NCBI GenBank assembly: GCA_025093985.1
Contig: JACAAK010000004.1
Span: 1,426,001-1,490,000 of the forward strand
Length of the DNA stretch: 64,000 nucleotides
Reading direction: 5' to 3'
Source: Calvatia gigantea
Lineage: Eukaryota > Basidiomycota > Agaricomycetes > Agaricales > Lycoperdaceae
The translations under genes and the position numbers were made by a program. The stretch's first letter is position 1; every line of letters starts with the position of its first letter. Below are positions 54,648 through 64,000 of the stretch, in pieces. The notes beneath the pieces were generated by a model. That model had not been told where the DNA came from and ran no database searches. It saw only the letters and a list, made by a program, of their open reading frames with translations.

Positions 54648-55272
54648 TGTTACGTGCGTTACCTTACTTCGCAACCAGGCCCGGATCGTCTCCACTCAGG
54701 GAGAGGTTCAACGCTATAGCCCAGGAGTATTTGACAAGTCTCAATGACTTCTGTGCAGGCTTCGGATCGCTCCCTCGAATAGAAGCTCGCGCTTGCCTGA
54801 GAAGTCCGAGTTAAATGTCACTGCAGTCCCCAAGGTTGTTAGCCTTGTAGCAGACGAGCGAAGATAAGGAAGCTTGTTACTAGAATAACCTAAAGTAATA
54901 CAAAGTACTACTTAAGGTTTATATACTAGCTACGAATAAGAGATGAGAGATTACGTAGTAAGTAGATATGAGTCAATGAGAACTACTACGGGTTAATTGG
55001 TAATCTAAGGAATCATAGGGATAGGTGAAATGAATAGAAGAACGAGTACGAGTCATAAGAAGACGGAGTCAGGTAAAGAGAAGTACAATGGTGGAAAAGA
55101 TGAAGGTGAAACAGGAACATGACTCAGAATGAGTCATAAGAAGCGAAGGTAGAAGTACATGTGATAAATAAAAAAAGAATGGACCGGGGTATACAGGAAG
55201 AAGAATGGAAAGTCCGTACGGAAGGTTAATACGTTAATGCGGAGAGTCCGGGGGTGTGGTAAGTTCGTAACA
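54648..55272 (-). repeat. Gypsy D 3' LTR
   Basis: 625 bp, plus-strand ends TGTTACGTGCGTTACC..AAGTTCGTAACA, TATA-like TAGTATATAAACC on the minus strand near 54920. Matches the solo LTRs at 33017 and 49430 but keeps its CpGs. Adjacent internal sequence (minus) CCTAGAGACGGGCTAA could hold the PPT. Confidence 0.9.
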
Positions 55273-55304
55273 TTAGCCCGTCTCTAGGTAAATTACTCCG
55301 AAAT

Positions 55305-57122
55305 TTACGCAGATAGGACTGAGTAGTCCAAAGATACGCCGTCGTCGTAATATTCGTCGTCGAAGGCATCGCGGGGGTTTTCCAATACTTGTTCTTGGAA
55401 TCGTTGTTTCATATTCTCAACAGCTTGGACGTGGTCAACGTATTTCGGGCAATCTTCTGGTTTGTGTTTCGGGTTGAGAGTTTCGCAGAGTCGGCAGAAG
55501 TATTGGGGGCAGGTCCAGCGGTAATGGCCAGGGCGGGTTTTTCGACAGATGGGACAAGTGGTATGGGCACAATCACTGGCCCAGTGACCTATGGCAGGGA
55601 GGTGAAGTTTGGCACATTTTTCACAAAAGGCCTTCGGGTCGAAGTTCGGGTTGTTCATAGCTCGGGGTTGGGTTGGGGTTCTTCCTCGTCCTGAGTTAGG
55701 ATCGAGGGGTTTTCGAATAGATTTCAGAGGCTTAGAAGTTGATCCAGTTGGCCCATTAAGTTGTGTATGGCCGTTTCGAATTGTTCGGGTGGGATTTGTC
55801 CGTCTGGATGGGAGAGATGTGGATGGGGAAGGTGCATGCGGTTTGGGGGAGGGTTCTCTCGTGGGGGAATCGGCTCGTTGGTGTGGTCCGACCTTAGAAG
55901 GGCCAGTTCGCTGGTTGGGTGGGATAGGCTTAACGCTATGCTCGTTGAGGTAGCGGGCGTAAGCCTGAGGTAATCCAAGGCTTCGTGATGCCTGGATAAA
56001 TAGGGCCGCTCGATCAGTAGCGTGCTCATAATCCCGAGAAAGATGTTCGAGCTGTGAAATGGCATCACAGATAAAGCGCCAGTGATTTCGCTGATTGGCA
56101 TTATGTAGATATTTGGTGCGGAAGCGAGTTCGATGGCCTCCCTTGAGGACCATCGTGCGGAGGGATCCCTCAGATGAGAAATCAGTTCTAGCCCATAGCT
56201 CCATGGGCGAAGGTCTATCGTTCGCAGAGGGGGGCTCGGGGGAGAAGCTACTTCTCCTGTCGGGGTCTCGGTCGGATGGGTTGGCTGCGATGTAACCCGC
56301 GGCCGAGTGTTCAGTGGGATGTAGTTCGTCCCAGGCTGACCTGGGGGGTTTCGGATTGATGGTGGTGGCTGTGGGGGACTTTGGAGAGGGGCCGGTGGTG
56401 GAGGGGGGAATGTGTCGTTGGTCGAGGACAGGAAATTCTGCCCTAACAGATTTTGGGATCCCAGCTCGCTCCGAGGGGAGTGTTGGGGTGGGGTTGTCGG
56501 CCCGGATTGGGTAGACGTACTTTGGTTTTGGCGACCAGAGGAGTCGCTGTGGGGTTGATTTTGTGTCGTAGGTGGCGGTATGGGGAGTGGTTCCGGCGAC
56601 GACGTTGGAGAAAGAGACTGGCGGGTCTCTTGGTTTGGGGTTGTTGGGTGGATTTGATACGTTTGGCTGCTGGGGATGAAGTTGGGATACAGCGGAGCTA
56701 CTTCCCATTCTTGTTGGGTAGGTGAGTTTATCCCAGGGGGCACTGGGAGATGATTCGGTGGAGGGGGGAATGTAGACGCAATCTGGACCGACGAAGACGT
56801 CGACCCAGAATTGTTTATTCTGGTCTGCGAATTGTTGGAGCTCGTCTTTGGTGAAGACGGCATTCGGGAGGGTGATAATAGGCTTTTTGAGCAGTTCGTT
56901 AATTTGGATGGTGGGGAGAATTGGGGTTTCGTGGCCCACAGGTGTGACAGTGGGAGGGTAGGATATAGAAATATGAGGGGAGGAGGGGAGAGAATGGGCT
57001 TTTCTGACTGGGGAATTGTTTTTTGTAGAAAGGGAGGAGATGGAAGAGAGGGAAGGAAAGGGGGATGAGGCTACAATAGCCGCTTTCTTTCCCTTCTTGT
57101 AGTTTTTCTGGGTTGGTGCCAT
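55305..57122 (-). CDS. Gypsy D ORF3: 605-aa Pro/Ser-rich protein with three zinc knuckles
   Basis: Intact ORF starting MAPTQKNYKKGKKAAIVASS, 62 bp downstream of the pol stop. The first 320 residues are Pro/Ser/Thr-rich and probably disordered; a middle segment (LRTMVLKGGHRTRFRTKYLH.. to QAYARYLNEH, about 330-395) looks folded. The C-terminal 110 residues hold three metal-binding repeats: CEKCAKLHLPAIGHWASDC (C-X2-C-X9-H-X4-C), CPICRKTRPGHYRWTC and CRLCETLNPKHKPEDC (C-X2-C-X6-H-X4-C), followed by an acidic tail. Not an envelope protein: no signal peptide or membrane segment visible. Family unknown to me; a second nucleic-acid-binding protein is the obvious guess. Confidence 0.8.
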   Translation of the reverse strand: MAPTQKNYKKGKKAAIVASSPFPSLSSISSLSTKNNSPVRKAHSLPSSPHISISYPPTVTPVGHETPILPTIQINELLKKPIITLPNAVFTKDELQQFADQNKQFWVDVFVGPDCVYIPPSTESSPSAPWDKLTYPTRMGSSSAVSQLHPQQPNVSNPPNNPKPRDPPVSFSNVVAGTTPHTATYDTKSTPQRLLWSPKPKYVYPIRADNPTPTLPSERAGIPKSVRAEFPVLDQRHIPPSTTGPSPKSPTATTINPKPPRSAWDELHPTEHSAAGYIAANPSDRDPDRRSSFSPEPPSANDRPSPMELWARTDFSSEGSLRTMVLKGGHRTRFRTKYLHNANQRNHWRFICDAISQLEHLSRDYEHATDRAALFIQASRSLGLPQAYARYLNEHSVKPIPPNQRTGPSKVGPHQRADSPTREPSPKPHAPSPSTSLPSRRTNPTRTIRNGHTQLNGPTGSTSKPLKSIRKPLDPNSGRGRTPTQPRAMNNPNFDPKAFCEKCAKLHLPAIGHWASDCAHTTCPICRKTRPGHYRWTCPQYFCRLCETLNPKHKPEDCPKYVDHVQAVENMKQRFQEQVLENPRDAFDDEYYDDGVSLDYSVLSA

Positions 57123-57184
57123 TGGTAGTTCGGTTTTGTAGAAGTGCTGTTAAAGAATGATGGAGAAGTTGGGTGAATCCTGGA
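57123..57184. other. Spacer between Gypsy D pol and ORF3
   Basis: 62 bp, minus-strand leader of ORF3. ORF3 may be translated from a separate or spliced RNA, but nothing in the short spacer proves it. Confidence 0.4.
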
Positions 57185-60100
57185 TTATTTATATCTTTTA
57201 GGTGGGATGGGAATTAGGTGGTGTTCTCGTTGGTATTTTCGTAACATTTCTTGGGCATGTGGTGAGAGTTGTGCTTCATTTTCCCAAGAGTTTTCTTCGT
57301 GGCTGTAACCTTTCCACTTGATGTAGTATTCCCTTTGTTTATTCTTGGTTCTATGGTTCAAGATGCCTTCGATTTCATATTCTTCTTCTCCTTCTATTAT
57401 GTCAGGGAGAGGTGGTTGTGGGTTTGATCCATGGGTATTGTTTTCGGTGTATTCGGAGAGAAGGGTAGCGTGGAATATGTTGTGAATCTTCCATGTTTCA
57501 GGTAGTTTCAGTCGGTAGGAGAGCGGCGATAAGACTTCTTTGATAGTGAACGGTCCAAGACGTTTTGGTGCGATCTTGTTTGATTTGAATGGGAGTTTCA
57601 GGTTTCTCCGTTCAAGCCACACTTTTTGTCCTAGGGCGAAGGGTTTGAATTTTGCTTTGATTCGTTGTTCCATGCGTTCCATAGCTAGTTTGTGGGCAGC
57701 AATTGCTTCTCTTCGTGCATGGTCTAAGAGTTCTATTCGTTCTTCAGTAGTGGTGAAGTTTGATTCCTCTAAAATAGTGGGTATTCCATGGGGTTTTGTT
57801 CCGTACATGAGTTCAAAAGGGGTTTGTTTCCGGTCTGAATGTGTTCGTGAATTGTGGGAGAATTCGAGGATTGGGAGTGCTTTAGACCAGGAGGAGGGAT
57901 TTCCTGTACAGTAGATAGATAGGTACGCTGCAATTTCCTGATTGAATCGTTCTGTTGTTCCATCCGATTGAGGGTGGTAGGCTGATGAGAATGATTGGGT
58001 GATTCCAAGTCGTTTCATGAGAGCTTGACTGGAGTTTGCTCGGAATCTGGGGTCACGGTCGGAGATTATCTTGTCCGGTAGTCCAAATCTGGTGTAGACC
58101 TTGTCTATAATTATGTCGGCAATTCCTTTGGCAGTGATTTCCTTTGTACAAGGAGTGAGAATTACCCCCTTCGTACGTCCATGGTCCACTATGGACAGAA
58201 TTGAGTCGAATCCATGGGATTTTGGTAAATCGGTCAGCAGATCCATAGTGATATGGGCGAATGGTCTAGTAGATATCGGCGGTGGTATCGGTTGCAACGA
58301 AGGGTGGGAAGGATTTCGGTTAATTTTGAATTGTTGGCATTCGCTGCATCCTTTAACGTAATTTCGTATGAAGGTACTCATTCCTGGCCAATATACTTCA
58401 GCTTTGGCGAGGCGATAAGTTTCTTGTTCTCCAGGGTGTCCGATCGAAGGGTGGTCGTGGTATCGTTGGATGACACGTCGGCGGAGTTCCATGTCTTCTG
58501 GGATGATGACCTTTCCTTCGAATGTCATAAGATGTCCATATGGCCGGGGAATCATCCCGTATTTCGGATTTATTGCTTCTGGTGATTCTGATAGAAGTTG
58601 TTTCATGGCTTCCATGGTGATTTCATCATATTTCGAAGATTTTACGATGTCATCCTGTAATTTCTGATCAACCATGGAGATGAACAGTTCGTCTGGTAAT
58701 ACAGTGATTTCCCTGAGGAATACTTCCTCAGGTAAGACAATAACATTTTCATTGTCATTGTCATCATCTGGGGTGTGATCTGGTCAACGTGAGAGGGCAT
58801 CGGCGGCAGGTATTTTGGTTCCTGGGACGTGTTCAATTGCGAAGTCGAAGTGTGAGAGGAAACCAAGCCATCGAGCTTGTCTTCTGGAGATATTTTGGGG
58901 TTTTCTCCAAAAGGTGAGGTTCTTGTGATCAGTTCGTATGGTTACGCGATGTTGGGCTCCTTCTAGGTAATGTCGCCATTCTTCTAGTGCCGTGATTATG
59001 GCAAGGAGTTCCCTGTTGTGTATTTCGTAGTTTCGTTGGGTAGGATTGAATGCTTTGGATAGGAAGGCTACTGGGTGGTAGTTTCTGTTCATGTCTTGCT
59101 GTGATAAGACTGCTCCTAAGGCATATTTTGAGGCATCGGTTTCGATAAAGAAGGGTTTTGTTTGGTCTGGCATCAGCAGAACGGGTTTCTTCATGAATTC
59201 GGATTTTAGTTGGCTGAAGGCTTCGTTTGCTTTGTATTCCCATTTGAATTTCTTTGTTTTGGATAGAAGAGCATTAAGCGGTCGAGAGATGTCGGCATAG
59301 CAATGTATGAATTTTCGGTAGAAGTTACAGAATCCCATGAATTTTCTGACATCATGGGTAGTGCGGGGTAAGGGCCATTCTTCTATTCCATGGAGTTTGG
59401 TGTTGTCCATTTCGATCTTGTCGGGGGAGATTATCATGCCGAGATATTCTAGATGGGTTTTATCAAATTCGCATTTTTCTAGTTTCAGGTATAGATCGTT
59501 GTCTTTCAAGATCTGGAGTGCTTCCAAGGTAAGGCGATCCATTTCTTCCTGGGTTTTTGCGTAGATGAGAATGTCGTCCATATAGATTATAATTCCTCCT
59601 TTATCTAGCATTTTTGCGAATATGGTGTCCATCATCTTTTGGAAGGTGGCTGGGGAGTTGCACATTCCAAAGAACATGACATTTGGCTCGTAAAGTCCGA
59701 TTGGAGTTTTGAATGCGGCTTTCCATTGGTCTCCTTCTCGAATATGGATGTTGTTGTATCCGAGTCGGACGTCCATTTTCGTGAATAGTTTTGCTCCTTG
59801 AAGTTTGTCCATAATTGTCGTTATCATAGGAATAGGGTACGCATTCTTCTTGGTATGTTTATTTAGGTAACGGTAATCTTGGCATGGCCGAAGTTTCCCG
59901 TCCTTCTTTCCTACGAAAAAGAAGGATGAGGCCATGGGAGATTCAGATTCTCGGATGTATCCTTTTCGGAGGTTTTCGTTTATGAACTTCTTGAGTTCTT
60001 CGGTTTCAAGGGGTGATAAGGGGTACGTTTTCCCTAGTTCTGGTTTAAAGGTATCCAAGAGTTCGATTTTATGGTCGTATGGTCTGGGAGGGGGGAATCG

Positions 60101-60946
60101 TTCGGATTTCTTCGTGTCGAAGAGCGAAGCAAATTTCTTGTATTTCCTGGGTACCTTTGTATCAGTTTTTGGGGTTGATTTTTGTGCGAGGCTTGTAGCT
60201 TGGGTGATCTTCGTATTGATTTTGAGTTCATGTGGAGTTTGAGTGATTTCGTAGAGTTCATGCTCCAAATGGAATTCATCGAAATCAATGTTTTCCAAGT
60301 AGAGTTTGAGTTCATCAATAGAGAGTTCAGGTTCTTCCGAATGGATGATCGCTTCGAAGACTTTTACAGCAAGTGGGTCAAAGTCTTCATCTAGGTAGGT
60401 GTAACGTTCGGTATCATTCATTCCATGGATGTTTAAGGCGATTTCGTTGATAGTGGTAGGTCTGTTTGTGGATTTTACAATTAAGGGTATGATGTTGTCG
60501 TTGTTTCGCCATTTGAACTCTTGAGTAGTCCAATTTATGTCTGGGTTCATTTGTTGTAGCCATGGGTATCCTAGGATTAGATCTTTGGATCCTATTCCTG
60601 AGACGTAGGCTTCGAATTGACATTGTTTTCCATCAATTAAGGCGTTCAATTCAACACTTTCATAGATTGATCCATTTTCATTGGAGGTTCCATCCGCATT
60701 GGATACTTTGATAGGATGTTTGATAGGGCATGTTTGTAGTCCATAAGTGTTTATAAAGTTCGAGGAGATGAAGTTTCCTTGGGCTCCCGAGTCAATTAGA
60801 GCGGTGACTGGGATATTTCGTAGATGGTTCTGATTGAGTTTGATAGGGAGAAAGATTGATGCTTTGTTGTCCGAGGTAGGAAGTTTTATTAGATTGATTT
60901 GTGGGTCACCCAGCGATTCCTTTACAGGATCGGGTGACGCCTTCAA
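57185..60946 (-). pseudogene. Gypsy D pol: protease, RT, RNase H, integrase, chromodomain (one nonsense codon)
   Basis: Frame from 60946 to 57185 with a single TGA at 58781-58783 (ADALSR*PDHTP; CGA-to-TGA restores Arg). Protease VTALIDSGAQGNFISSNF (near 60800); RT with FFFVGKKDGKLRPCQDYRYL (near 59920), MDVRLGYNNIHIREG and IIYMDDILIYAK (near 59580); RNase H FIETDASKYALGAVLSQQD (near 59150); integrase zinc finger HPSIGHPGEQET..CSECQ (near 58400), core TMDLLTDLP, IISDRDPRF, YHPQSDGTTERFNQEI (near 58250-57930); C-terminal chromodomain EYEIEGILNHRTKNKQREYY..WKGYSHEENSW (near 57390-57270). Only the one stop prevents full-length translation. Confidence 0.93.
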
Positions 60947-61740
60947 AAATCCCCAAAGGGCTTGAGCGTTGGATCAGAGATATATGCTTCTCTGAATTCC
61001 ATTCTTTCGTCCGTTGGGAGTTCTCTGATCATTGCTTGGATATCGAGTGCAGAGATCTTTCGGGTTTGATTTGGAGCGGCACCGGAGTAATTCCTGGAAG
61101 CTTGAGGTTGTGAGGATTGTGCATAACGGGGTGGTTGCATGAATCTTCTTTGTGGCGGGTGGGGTCGTCTAGGAGGTGGTTTTTCCTTGGACAGGTTTGG
61201 GTCAGGATTTGGACAATTGCTGATAAGGTGTCCAAATTTTCTGCAGCCTATGCATTTCCCAGCTTTGTAGCGAGCGACTTGCTCAGCAGTAAATACAGTG
61301 TTTAATTGTAATTCCGGGTCATCCAAGTCATAGCCTTCATGAGTGTAGTCTTGCTCCGGAGGATACAGTTCTTCGTCTTCATAAGGTGGTTCGTAGGGGT
61401 CTTGAGGTTCTGCCTGTACTTCATGTATGGTTCACGCAGGTTGGCGATTTGGTTGAAAATGAGTGTGGTAGGTTGGTTGGAAACGGGGTGGTTGGTAGGG
61501 GGTTGGGTTTCGAGGAAAGTTTCTAGGCCACATTGCGTCAGCTTGACGATTGACAGAGTCTCGTCGTACTGCATCGGTATACCATTCAGCAATGGTTTCG
61601 GGTGGTCCTTCTTTTCTAGTCCATACTTCTCTTGCGAGATTAGGATTGAGTCCTCGTTTATATTGTTCAATTAATGCTTCATTGTCTTGAATTCCTCCGA
61701 TAGATGCAAGGCATTGGAATTCAAGATTAAAGTCTGCTCA
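60943..61740 (-). pseudogene. Gypsy D gag, C-terminal half
   Basis: From 61740: QDNEALIEQYKRGLNPNLAR (near 61690) and further capsid end, a TGA near 61430 (RQPA*TIHEV), then an acidic stretch and zinc knuckle CIGCRKFGHLISNC (near 61240), a Pro/Arg-rich tail, and stop at 60943-60945. The N-terminal half of gag is missing. One nonsense codon in what remains. Confidence 0.85.
60946..60952 (-). promoter_or_regulatory. -1 frameshift heptamer GGATTTT, Gypsy D gag to pol
   Basis: Gag frame GGG GAT TTT TGA; pol frame (-1) TTG AAG GCG TCA begins here without an ATG. Same heptamer as in Gypsy A, again directly followed by the gag stop. Confidence 0.7.
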
Positions 61741-62280
61741 ACAGGACAATGACCCCAAACACAAGAGCAAAAGGCTACAAACTGCTAGATGAGTCTGAAT
61801 TGGAGGTTATGGTATGGCCCCCACAGTCTCCAGACCTTAATCCCATTGAACATCTCTGGACTCACCTCAAGAATAAGCTGGGAGAGTATGATACTCCTCC
61901 TGATAGCATGAATACCCTATGGGAGAGGATACAAAAGGAGTGGATGACATAGAACCAGAAGTGTGTCAGAATCTGATAGAGAGTATGCCTAGGAGGGTCC
62001 AGGCAGTTTTTACAGGCCAAGGGAGCTTATACCAGGTACTAGAATACCCATTTTTGTATATAAATTTCAAGAGGGACAAACTGTTCCACTGCACTTAAAA
62101 TATTAATTAATTAATAACTCCCCTAAAACAAAGGATTACATAATCATACTTTGCATATGATTAGATAAGATACTGGACTATCTACAATTAAATTAGGAAG
62201 TGCACAGCCACAGTAGTCCTTGAGATATGAGCTGATCTTCTGAGAAGTTCAAAACATTGGAACGGTTTTGTCCCTTACTG
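61741..62280 (+). mobile_element. Tc1-like element, copy 4 (3' fragment of about 540 bp)
   Basis: Corresponds to about 20337-20877 of copy 1: second catalytic Asp box, NPIEHLW and the right TIR, ending CCCTTACTG followed by TA (62281-62282). It differs from the other copies mainly by single-base gains or losses in homopolymer runs (AAAAGGC for AAAAAGGC, GTGGATGAC for GTGGGATGAC, GACAAACTG for GACAAAACTG, TTTTTGTAT for TTTTGTAT). The left end is missing. Confidence 0.9.
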
Positions 62281-63777
62281 TACTTGGGCTTCTACTTTGA
62301 CTATAGCTTGACTTTCAAAGAGCATGTTTGGTTTTATTCTACCAAAGCACTCTCTATAGTAAAAGCTATGAGGATGCTTGGTAACTCAACAAGGGGCTTG
62401 TGGCCTATGCAGAAGAGCCTTCTTTATCAGTTATGTGTTGTGCCTATCACAATGTATGGTTTTAAGCTCTAGTTCTTCAAGGGATCCCACTATAAGGTGG
62501 CCTTTAAGAGCCTGAACTCCATGCAATGTCAGGTGGCCCTGTAGATTACAGGTGCTTTCTGGACTGCTCCTATGGGGGCTGCAGAGTCATTTACAGGTCT
62601 TATCCCTATCCAGCTTCACCTCAAGAAGTTTGCTGTTTGGTTGGATTACAGGATTAAGACTCTATCACCCAACTATCCTCTCCAGGCTCTTATAAGCCCA
62701 GAATACTCTGGGAGTGCCAAGTTGTACCCTAGGTCTATTGGTCTCATGTCGCCTTCTGTGCATAAAAAGATAGTAAGGGCCCTAATACAGGTGGACTCCA
62801 GCATGGAGGTGAAACTCAATGCGGAGGGCAACACTGACCCCGAGCATATGTATGCTCTCAACGCACGCCTTAGGGAGTGCAGGGAGGACCTCGGGATTGT
62901 CCATATGGCGACGGACGCAAGTCTGCTGCTCCATGGCAAGTTCCAGGCAGTTTCATCTGCCCATGTTTACCGCCAACGGGAGTGTCTCAGGGAGATCACT
63001 CGTGTGGCAGGCCGAGTTACAGCGCCTGATGCTGAGCTCATGGCCATTGCACTTGGCATTCACTTTGCTCTTAAGCAGGGTGACATCAGGCTCATACGCG
63101 TATTCACTGACTCTATTGCATCGGCGAAGCTTGCAGTCGATCCGTCTACACATTCTGGGCAGGTGCTGTCCCAAGGGGTGTGTGTGGCGTTGAAACAGTG
63201 GCTCTCTGGGGATCCCCGGAGGGGCATTGAGTTTCTCGCTGTCCCTTCTTCCGAGAAGTGGGAGTTCCACCATGCTGTTCACTGGCATGTTACCTCGTTC
63301 CCTCAGGTCGCTTATGGTCTGAGACCGTTCACTTCTATTGCCCGCCTGCGCAAAGAGGCGGTCGACGATGTTCTGGAGTCATGGCGTCAGCTGTACTCTA
63401 CCTCTTCTTACAAGGGGCATAGTAATATGGATCTTGCTTCGGGGGCAGATCCATCTATTCCAGGGAAGCTGACCTACCTTTCGGGTGGGCCCTGGCTCCC
63501 CCACGTTAGCAGCTCTAACTCGCTCTGTGCAAGGGCCGTGCGTGCCGTCACAGGCCATGCTCCGATTGGGTCGTACCGTGTACGATTCTTTCCTAATGAA
63601 AGTGCTGGATGCTCGTGTGGCGCCGCTCTCCAGGGGTGCTATCACATTTTCGTCAGGTGTCCCAACCACAAGAGGGAACTGGACAGACCTCCTCAGACCA
63701 TTCGTGAGCTGATTGATTTCCTGGAGGCGAACCCTGGGGCGTTTGCGTTCAGGCCAGATGATGCTGGAGTCGGCTGA
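62281..63777 (+). pseudogene. LINE ORF2, RT end, RNase H and C-terminal zinc motif
   Basis: 62283-62560 is old-looking with stops (LGFYFDYSLTFKEHV, then TAG near 62470 and 62545). The frame 62572-63777 (401 codons) is open: ALISPEYSGSAKLYPRS, then RNase H with HMATDASLLLHGKF (near 62905), APDAELMAIALGIHFALKQG and RVFTDSIASAKLAVD (near 63100), and a C-terminal CSCGAALQGCYHIFVRCPNH cluster (near 63610-63670). A deletion of about 33 codons lies at about 62803, where the intact relative at 45200 (minus) has LPSLVESFVSIASINQPGHC.. . The CpG-poor to CpG-rich change occurs at the same point. Not a full LINE because the RT core is missing. Confidence 0.85.
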
Positions 63778-64000
63778 GCTGGCGCGCGCGGGGAGGTCCT
63801 TGTGGTGTCGCTGGTCTTCTGGCCTACTGGGTGGAGAAGTCGCAAGGCAACAGGGGTTGGGTCCCTGGGGGGTGCTTCTGGCCTCGGCTAGTGGTGCTCC
63901 TTTCCTGGGCCTGGCTGGGGGCTTCACAGCGGGCGAAGGCTTAAAATAATGGGGGTGGGGTCCCCGGGTGGCAGTGTGGGTTCATCCTGCTATGCTGTTT
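63778..64000 (+). repeat. LINE 3' UTR, runs out of the window
   Basis: GC-rich young version of the tail found at 37031, 39115 and 40140 (CAACAGGGGTTGGGTCCCTGG near 63850). No gene. Its 3' end lies outside the window. Confidence 0.7.

Larger units (their letters stand above)
54648..61740 (-). mobile_element. Gypsy D: chromodomain Ty3/Gypsy element with an extra third ORF, 5' end missing
   Basis: Order on the minus strand: gag C-terminal part (61740-60943), pol (60946-57185), ORF3 (57122-55305), LTR (55272-54648). At 61740 it stops abruptly against a Tc1 fragment, so gag start, PBS and 5' LTR are absent. No target duplication can be paired. CpG-rich and nearly intact, hence young. Two solo LTRs of this family lie at 33017 and 49430. 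Confidence 0.88.

Noticed and set aside
54648..54814. C-terminal extension of the LINE ORF2 frame
   Set aside because: It reads into the Gypsy D LTR and is an insertion fusion, not part of the LINE protein.
55724..56863. 379-codon ORF overlapping Gypsy D ORF3 on the same strand
   Set aside because: It is a Ser/Pro-rich other-frame reading of the low-complexity part of ORF3, ends before the zinc-knuckle region and shows no domain. ORF3 is the better call.
1..64000. Host protein-coding genes
   Set aside because: I looked for multi-exon or long ORFs outside the elements and found none I could support; remaining ORFs are short and in repeat debris.

Overview
The window is a densely nested block of transposable elements from a filamentous fungus, most probably an Agaricomycete (mushroom-forming basidiomycete). 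This rests on chromodomain Ty3/Gypsy elements, a LINE with an RNase H domain and zinc-knuckle ORF1, a DD34E Tc1-like element, introns of about 48-114 bp with GT-AG ends and CTAA(C) branch sites, and old copies depleted of CpG in the way methylated basidiomycete repeats decay. I see no convincing host housekeeping gene and no tRNA, rRNA or CRISPR array. Family letters (A-F) are mine.

Layout. 1-1435: an old Gypsy-type LTR and gag remnant (+). 1436-32006: a Ty1/Copia element (-), split by Gypsy A (3914-29197, target duplication CTTCT on both sides). Gypsy A is itself split just before its reverse-transcriptase YMDD motif by Gypsy B (8304-26577, target duplication CTGTT), and Gypsy B pol is split by a Tc1-like element (19273-20877, TA duplication). 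That is a four-level nest. The left part of Gypsy B holds a duplicated 2.3-kb piece of Gypsy A embedded in its 3' LTR. 32007-45600: CpG-poor debris of LTR elements, LINE tails, a second Tc1 copy, several solo LTRs with readable target duplications, and a gag-only Copia-like element (42727-44559). 45617-51358: an old, heavily mutated LINE broken by Tc1 copy 3 and two solo LTRs. 51372-54647: a younger CpG-rich LINE copy, broken by Gypsy D (54648-61740), which lacks its 5' end. 61741-64000: a Tc1 fragment and the 3' part of another LINE copy.

The most unusual object is Gypsy B, about 14 kb without its insertions. Besides gag, protease and pol on the minus strand it carries, between pol and the 3' LTR, two complete multi-exon genes on the opposite strand (12637-14856, 8 exons, 610 aa; 15515-16856, 6 exons, 332 aa). 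The first has nuclear-localisation-like basic stretches and a six-cysteine cluster resembling a Zn2Cys6 DNA-binding domain; the second has a KKRRRSK basic stretch. Gypsy B is also saturated with the hexamer TTAGAT/ATCTAA (by hand about 56 sites in about 13 kb where about 6 are expected), in LTRs, introns and coding sequence alike. A second polypurine tract lies between the two extra genes. Gag, protease and pol are joined by two apparent -1 ribosomal frameshift sites (G GGT TTT, then A AAT TTT), each directly followed by the upstream frame's stop codon. My working hypothesis, which is inference, is an element-encoded regulatory module: nuclear proteins that recognise an element-wide motif, possibly comparable to the VANC anti-silencing factors of plant VANDAL transposons.

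Gypsy A and Gypsy D both use the slippery heptamer G GAT TTT at the gag-to-PR/pol boundary, and Gypsy D adds a third ORF with three zinc knuckles where some elements keep env. Most nonsense codons in otherwise intact ORFs are CGA-to-TGA or similar transitions, which fits deamination of methylated cytosine.
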